DNA of 8,072 nt from assembly GCA_047639575.1 (NCBI GenBank), contig JBLIOB010000193.1:1-8072 (forward strand), written 5' to 3'. Below the pieces are notes generated by a model. The model searched no databases, was not told where the DNA came from, and saw only the letters and a list, made by a program, of their open reading frames with translations. This stretch comes from JBLIOB01 sp047639575 (GTDB lineage: Bacteria; Bacteroidota; Bacteroidia; Flavobacteriales_D; Parvicellaceae). Below, in pieces: positions 1-6,000 of this stretch (its first letter is position 1; each line of letters starts with the position of its first letter). The position numbers and the translations under genes are program-made.

Positions 1-2917
1 CAAAAAAGATCTCATTTGTCTGCGTATTGAATTTACAAAGTGCGATATCCATCCCATCTCGTACTTCATCATCCCCTCTGGCAAACTGTTCTACTACCAA
101 TTCTCTTGTTCGATCTAGAATCTTCCCCAAGTCTCTAATCTGATCTTCCAGTAAACTTTTACTTAAGGCGTTTGAACAAACTACCGATACCATTGCGCCA
201 GGAACACCATGACCCGTACAATCAGCCACTGCGAAATAAACTGTTTCGCCTATCACTTCCATCCAGTAAAAATCCCCAGCAACTATATCTTTTGGCAGAT
301 ACAATATAAAAGAATCAGGTAGCCATTGTTCTACCAACTTCAGTGGAGGTAAAATAGCCTCTTGCAATCTTTTAGCATATTGAATCGAATCGGTTATCTC
401 TCTGTTTTTTTCATTTACTAAATCTCTTTGCATCTCTACTTCTTCTTTTTGAGATTTTAAAGTATCCCTTTGCATAGTTAATTCAGAAACGTTTGCTTCT
501 ATAATTTTTTCTAGCTTAATATTAGCAGCAATCAATCGCTTTGAGTTCAACCTGATTAACACTAATAAAACAATAAGCCCAAGCAGCACAAATAAAGCAT
601 AAGCCCAATACGTTTTGTACCAAGGAGCTAATATTGAAAATGAATAGGTAGCTTCTTCACTTTCTACTCCGAATTTGTTGATTGCTTTGACTTTGAAAAT
701 GAAATCTCCCGGAGGTAAATTTGTATAAACCGCCTTGTGTTCGTTTTTCCATGTACTCCAGCTAGAACCAAATCCATCTAGAAAGAAACTATATTTCGTT
801 TCATTAAAATCTTGAAAATAAGCTGCAGCAAACTCTATCTCCAAATTGTTATTTGTATAATTTAATACTGGACGATTGGCCTCCTCCTGAACATAATGAA
901 TAGCATCTATATTGCCATAGTCACCATCAAAAAGTATTGAATCATTCGTGGTTACAACTTTACGTATTGAAACAGGAAAAGTTTGTTCATAGTCCTTATT
1001 TTTTTTAGGATCAAAACGCATGAACGCTTCCTCTCCGGCTAACCAACAAATATTATTCTCATCAATATAAAGGTCATTGAAATAACCAACTCCCAAATTG
1101 TTGAGTGACTGATTGTCTAAAACTTTTTCACCATCTGGTCCTCGTTCAATAATGTAAATAGGCCCTTCAGCTTCTGCGTAAATCCGGCCTATACTGTCTT
1201 CAAACATAAAGTAGCTTGCTACACCTCCCATGATTTCTTGCATTGGCTCATCTATTTTAAATGAATTCCGATCCCACTGATAGACATATGTACTTTGGAA
1301 TTTAGTAATGAACTTTAGCTTATTACCAACCCTAAAAGGCACCACATATCCATCATTAAAGCCGTAATTCTGCCCATAATATTCCAAGTCATAGTTCCAA
1401 CTTTCCTTATCAATTGTCATTTTAGCAATACCGTTAGAGAATAACCCGATCCAAAAGACCAACTTTCCTTCAGGAACCCCAATAAAAGCTTGTTCAACTC
1501 TTAGTACTTCATCGTTAAAGTCATTCAGGTACAATATTCTTTTAAAATTTCCCGCTTTCTTTTCCAAGATCTCGATTGTTCTTCTCCCTCCAACAAATAA
1601 TAACTGACGATCTTCAACATCTTTAATCTTCAGCATCGACCTGGAATACTCGGAGCTAATGTTCTTCATCCCATCGTTGGTAATTCTCTCTAAACCATGA
1701 ACGTGTGCTAAAATTAGTTCATCATCGAACTGCAAGAGGTCAAACGCTAGGCTATGCGCACCTTCAACATGAACACATAACGGTTTGCTAATATCTAATG
1801 ACTTATTATTAATCTTATAAACACCCTCGTCAGTTCCAATGTAATAATGGCCATGGAATTTATCAATGCAATTAATTACTCCGGTAAAACCTCTTCCTTC
1901 TTCAATCTGAGTTACTGGTGAGCTATAATCTATCATGCAGATCCCTTTGTTAGTCGCTAACCAAACGTTGCCTTCCTGATCTTGAAAAATATCATTTATG
2001 CTTCCACTTAATATTCCTTCTTTTTCTGAATAACTATTTAGAATTTTTCCATTTTGATTTATTTCCAAAACCCCGAAATCCGTAATTGCTAGTAAATAGC
2101 TCCCGTTGCTTAACTTATGACTCCGATAAATTTGTGCTTCAGGAAGACGCATTTCAATTTCTGAATCAAGCATATTTAACTGTTTTGTATCTGTATTATA
2201 GATATATGGGTTTCCGTAATTCATTATTAAAAGAAGCTCATTTTTATTATACGATTCAATAGAAACAACAGACTGAGTCAGCGAGTCCGTAATCAATTCC
2301 ACTTTCATTTCTGGTCCATCGAAATGGTAAATTCCTTTCGTCCGATCAACTGCGTAGATTTCACCGTTAACTAAATAAGTCCCGTAAAATTTGCTCTGTG
2401 GTTTTTTAAAATAAAGCCCGTCTTCAGACATAACAATCATCATATCGTGCATCTGAAAATAGGTATAGCCATTATTAAAAAAGGTAAACCAAACATGCCC
2501 TAAGTGTTTCTCTTTTGGAATTTCATCTGACAAATCTATATGGATTAGTCGACCAGATGAATCAGGAACGTAATAACCAATCTCTCCTATTCCTCCTGTG
2601 AAAACTCTTCCGTTTTCATCTATTCTTAATGATAAAAGTGTGGTTAGTCTGCTAGTACCGGTTGATCTCCAATTGACACCGTCAAATTCTAATAGACCAT
2701 CTCCATTTGCGAAATACATGATCCCTTTTTCATTTTGAGCAATGGACCAGTTTTGGTTGTGGGAATGATAGTCATGCGGATGAAACGTAACAACCTTATG
2801 ATGTGTAGGATCTTGAGAATAACTTTCACTAAAGAAAAAGCAGAACATAAAGAGACTCAACAAGAGTGCTTTAAAGAATGTTGTTCGAAATATCCTTTCA
2901 AAAACAGGATTCTGCAT
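1..2917 (-). CDS. Membrane sensor with periplasmic beta-propeller, Y_Y_Y domain and cytoplasmic SpoIIE/PP2C-type phosphatase (3' end off window)
   Basis: The frame is open for 972 codons and leaves the window before its stop. Residues 1-34 form a signal peptide (basic R8, R11, K16, then a Leu/Phe-rich core, likely cut after S34 in SYS-QDP). Residues about 40-680 are beta-rich with two-component-regulator-propeller strands, for example DQEGNVWLAT from D313 and YIGTDEGVY from Y359. Residues 686-765 match a Y_Y_Y domain ending in APWY. One transmembrane helix spans about 770-791 and a charged coiled coil about 792-845. From S844 (SIQYAKRLQEAILP) the SpoIIE/PP2C phosphatase domain begins, with GDFYW (D882) and DCTGHGVPGA (D899, H903), where the aspartates are the expected metal ligands. 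By family length some 70-100 residues with the last acidic motif are missing. The likely role is sensing a periplasmic ligand and dephosphorylating a Ser/Thr-phosphorylated protein, perhaps an anti-sigma antagonist; ligand and target are unknown. There is no HAMP or histidine kinase domain. An in-frame ATG at 2977 would add 20 residues; I chose 2917 because it puts the signal peptide at the N-terminus. Confidence 0.9.
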   Translation of the reverse strand, partial: MQNPVFERIFRTTFFKALLLSLFMFCFFFSESYSQDPTHHKVVTFHPHDYHSHNQNWSIAQNEKGIMYFANGDGLLEFDGVNWRSTGTSRLTTLLSLRIDENGRVFTGGIGEIGYYVPDSSGRLIHIDLSDEIPKEKHLGHVWFTFFNNGYTYFQMHDMMIVMSEDGLYFKKPQSKFYGTYLVNGEIYAVDRTKGIYHFDGPEMKVELITDSLTQSVVSIESYNKNELLLIMNYGNPYIYNTDTKQLNMLDSEIEMRLPEAQIYRSHKLSNGSYLLAITDFGVLEINQNGKILNSYSEKEGILSGSINDIFQDQEGNVWLATNKGICMIDYSSPVTQIEEGRGFTGVINCIDKFHGHYYIGTDEGVYKINNKSLDISKPLCVHVEGAHSLAFDLLQFDDELILAHVHGLERITNDGMKNISSEYSRSMLKIKDVEDRQLLFVGGRRTIEILEKKAGNFKRILYLNDFNDEVLRVEQAFIGVPEGKLVFWIGLFSNGIAKMTIDKESWNYDLEYYGQNYGFNDGYVVPFRVGNKLKFITKFQSTYVYQWDRNSFKIDEPMQEIMGGVASYFMFEDSIGRIYAEAEGPIYIIERGPDGEKVLDNQSLNNLGVGYFNDLYIDENNICWLAGEEAFMRFDPKKNKDYEQTFPVSIRKVVTTNDSILFDGDYGNIDAIHYVQEEANRPVLNYTNNNLEIEFAAAYFQDFNETKYSFFLDGFGSSWSTWKNEHKAVYTNLPPGDFIFKVKAINKFGVESEEATYSFSILAPWYKTYWAYALFVLLGLIVLLVLIRLNSKRLIAANIKLEKIIEANVSELTMQRDTLKSQKEEVEMQRDLVNEKNREITDSIQYAKRLQEAILPPLKLVEQWLPDSFILYLPKDIVAGDFYWMEVIGETVYFAVADCTGHGVPGAMVSVVCSNALSKSLLEDQIRDLGKILDRTRELVVEQFARGDDEVRDGMDIALCKFNTQTNEIFF

Positions 2918-2922
2918 AAGTC

Positions 2923-2930
2923 CAAATATA
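2923..2930 (-). promoter_or_regulatory. Isolated -7-like element TATATTTG upstream of the sensor start
   Basis: Read on the minus strand, 2930 to 2923 spells TATATTTG, an exact match to the Bacteroidota -7 consensus TAnnTTTG. It ends only five bases before the ATG at 2917, so a transcript made from it would be nearly leaderless. I see no clear TTG at the right distance upstream. It may be chance; if functional it would favour 2917 over 2977 as the start. Confidence 0.2.
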
Positions 2931-2956
2931 GGAAGAATGAAATATGAAACGTAATG

Positions 2957-2988
2957 TTTTGAATCTACACATCTCATTAAATTATTTG
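2957..2988 (+). promoter_or_regulatory. Weak candidate Bacteroidota-type promoter for the protease gene
   Basis: TTTTG at 2957-2961 is followed, after 19 bases, by ATTATTTG at 2981-2988. The known Bacteroidota housekeeping consensus is TTG, 17-23 bases, then TAnnTTTG. The spacing and TTTG fit, but the TA of the -7 element reads AT, so two consensus bases are missing. Transcription would begin near 2994 and leave a leader of about 90 bases before the ATG at 3083. Chance matches are frequent in AT-rich sequence. Confidence 0.22.
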
Positions 2989-3082
2989 CAAAGGACTTAA
3001 CACTTCAATCTTTCAGTAATTAAAAAATAGATTTTATCGGCAGTATTTATTAAATTACGGTGCATCCAAGTAAACACTAACT

Positions 3083-6000
3083 ATGAAAAATCTAAATTGG
3101 CTTATTGCCGTTTCCTTTCTTTTGTGCTCATCCTTAACATTTGGACAGAATATTCACACCGGCATGGCAGCACATAATCAGATCAATGGCGCGTCTGTTG
3201 TGAGGGAGAGTAAAAAGTCCAACATCCCTTCTTACATAGAGTTTAGAAAAGGAAAAGAAATTGATGTTGACAATATCATTCCATGGATTAAAAAGAATTT
3301 CAAATTAAATTCTCTTTCAGGTTTTAAGCTAATTAACCAGGAAAGTGATCGATTAGGCCAAGTTCATTCTAAATATGTTCAAACTATTAATGGTGTTCAA
3401 ATTAAGTTTGCCACTTGGATAATTCATTCAAAAAATGACAAAGTTTTTGCATTAAACGGAACATTGTATAATAGCATTCCTGTTTCAATGCCTGCGATAT
3501 CTGAAACAGCAGCATTAAGTAAAGCAATGAGTTTTGTTGGAGCAGAATCGTATAAATGGCAACTACCTATAGAAGAAGCTCACATTAAAAGAGAATCGGG
3601 AGACCGCAATGCTACTTACTTTCCTAAAGGCGAATTATTCTATGCTCCGGTTACAGGTGAGAAAAAAGCCAAAGATTTTAAACTGACCTGGAGATTCAAT
3701 ATTTACGCACATAGCCCGGCATCTAGAGCATATATCTATGTAGATGCTACAAGTGGAAACGTGATTTTAAAGGATGATATTATTCATAATGCTGACGTAG
3801 TAGGAACAGCACAAACCGCGTACAGTGGAACTCAAAACATTACAACAGATAGTTTTGGCGGAGGGTTTAGACTTCGTGAAGCAGGAAGAGGTAATGGTAT
3901 TAATACATATGACCTTAATGAAGGCACTGCATATGGATCGGCTGTTGACTTTACGGATGCCAATAATGTTTGGAACAATGTAAATCCTCAGCAAGATGAA
4001 GTAGCTACTGACGCACATTGGGGTGCAGAAATGACATACGATTACTTCTTAATCAATCATGGTAGAAATAGTATTGACGGTGCTGGATTTGCTTTAAATA
4101 GTTATGTTCATTACGATGCTGGTTATGCCAATGCTTTCTGGGATGGATCTAGAATGACTTATGGAGATGGTGGTGGTGGATGGACAGCACTTACTGCGCT
4201 TGATATTGCAGGTCATGAAATTGGACATGGTTTATGTACGTTTACGGCAAACCTTACTTATCAAGATGAATCTGGTGCACTTAACGAATCATTCAGTGAT
4301 ATTTGGGGAACAAGTATTGAGAATTACGCTAGACCAACTAATTGGAACTGGTTAATTGGAGAAGATATAGGAAGTGCACTACGTTCGATGTCTAATCCTA
4401 ATTCAGCAGGAGACCCTGACACTTATTTTGGAACTAATTGGGCCCCTCTAGGTGGTGGAGATAATGGTGGAGTACATACCAATTCAGGAGTACAGAACTT
4501 TTGGTACTATCTGCTTACTGATGGTGGTTCAGGAACAAATGATAACGGTGATGCCTATAATGTAACCGCTCAGGGCTTTACAAAAAGTTCACAAATTGCT
4601 TTTAGAAATATTACTGTTTATCTGACGGACGATTCTGATTATGCGGATGCTCGATTTTATGGTATCCAATCTGCAATAGATCTTTTTGGTGGATGTTCTC
4701 CTGAAGTAGAAGCTACAACTGATGCATGGTATGCTGTAGGAGTTGGTCTTCCTTATAGTTCAGTGGTGGCAGCGAATTTCTCCGCTCCAGTAACTGCGGC
4801 TTGTGCATTTCCTTTTACTGCATCCTTCTCAAACTTAAGTACCAATGGAATCACTTTCGAATGGGATTTCGGTGATGGAAATACAAGCATTCTAAATAGC
4901 CCTAGCCATAACTACACCGCATATGGTTTGTATACAGTTACACTAATTGTAGACGGTGGTAGCTGTGGTAGAGATACTATTGTTTTGTTGGACTATATAA
5001 ATATTGACGCAGCTCTTCCATGCGTGGCTATTCTGCCACCTTCAGGGGTTTATCCGGTGCAATCTGGCTGTTCCGGAAATATTTATGACAGCGGAGGAGC
5101 TGGCAGTAATTATGGACCTAGCGAAGATGCGGAGATTACTATTTCTCCAACGGGAGCAACTCAAGTAGATTTAACTTTCCCATTTTTTGATATTGAGCCT
5201 GGTAGTGCCGGAAATTGCGATTATGATTGGATAGAAATTTTCGATGGTCCAAATTCATCATCTCCTATGGTAGACCGATATTGTAATGACAACGTTCCAA
5301 CTGGTACTATAAGTTCTACAGGAGGAAGTTTAACGTTAGTGTTTCATTCAGACAATGGATTGCACTTAGCAGGATTTAATGCAGCATGGAATTGTGTATT
5401 GGCTTCTGCTCCACCCGTTGCAAATTTTGATGCAAATGTGACAACAACTTGTACCGGAGTCATACAATTTAACGACTTGAGTACAGCAGGAACAACATCA
5501 TGGATATGGGATTTTGGTGATGGAAATTCTTCAACCCTTCAAAACCCATCTCATACCTATCTATCAAATGGAAACTATACTGTTATTTTAACAGCTACAA
5601 ATGCTGTTGGAAATGATGTTTCTACTCAAGTAAATTACATTACCGTTGCAGCTCCAATTGCTCCAACGGGTACAGACGATAACATTTGCGAAGGAAGCAC
5701 AGCAACGTTGTTGTCAACCGGAGGATCTAATATGAATTGGTATGATGCTCCAGTAGCTGGGACTTTAGTAAACACTGGAGGAACCTATACAACTCCAGTA
5801 TTAGTTACTTCAACAACTTATTATGTTCAAGAGGAAGTTGCTCAGCCATCTCAATACGCTGGTCCGGCAGATAACACTTTTGGCGGTGGAGGTAACTTTA
5901 ACGGAGATCAACATCTAAATTTCGATGTGTTTTCTCCGGCTACATTAGTTTCGGTATGGGTTGATGCACAAGGAGGCGGAAACCGAACTGTTGAATTGCG

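Larger units (their letters stand above)
2918..3082. promoter_or_regulatory. Divergent intergenic region between sensor and protease genes
   Basis: These 165 AT-rich bases separate two divergent start codons, so both promoters should lie here or just inside the genes. I see no terminator hairpin, long inverted repeat, tRNA or riboswitch fold. No strong Shine-Dalgarno sequence stands before either start; the protease start has only AT-rich sequence ahead of it. That is normal in Bacteroidota, where initiation relies on A-rich leaders. If the sensor starts at 2977, the gap shrinks to 105 bases. That the region carries promoters is inferred from gene orientation. Confidence 0.6.

Noticed and set aside
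2735..2947. Small plus-strand open frame overlapping the sensor's 5' end
   Set aside because: It is antisense to the signal peptide and first propeller strands of a well-supported gene, has no recognisable domain and has low-complexity basic composition.
3001..3082. Possible terminator or riboswitch in the protease leader
   Set aside because: The A/T runs (for example near 3021-3030) have no GC-rich stem beside them, and no conserved aptamer-like pattern is visible.
3083..3145. Lipoprotein signal at C15 of the protease
   Set aside because: The residues before C15 (FLL) do not form a lipobox, and the hydrophobic core continues past it to a normal TFG-Q cleavage site; a T9SS domain is also present.
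3767..4018. Minus-strand 83-codon open frame inside the protease gene
   Set aside because: It lies opposite the start of the M4 catalytic domain, which is clearly coding on the plus strand. The frame is Ile/Ser/Cys-rich and unlike a real protein.
4161..4355. Plus-strand 64-codon frame shifted against the protease
   Set aside because: It overlaps the HEIGH and NESFSD motifs read in the other frame, so it is a shadow.
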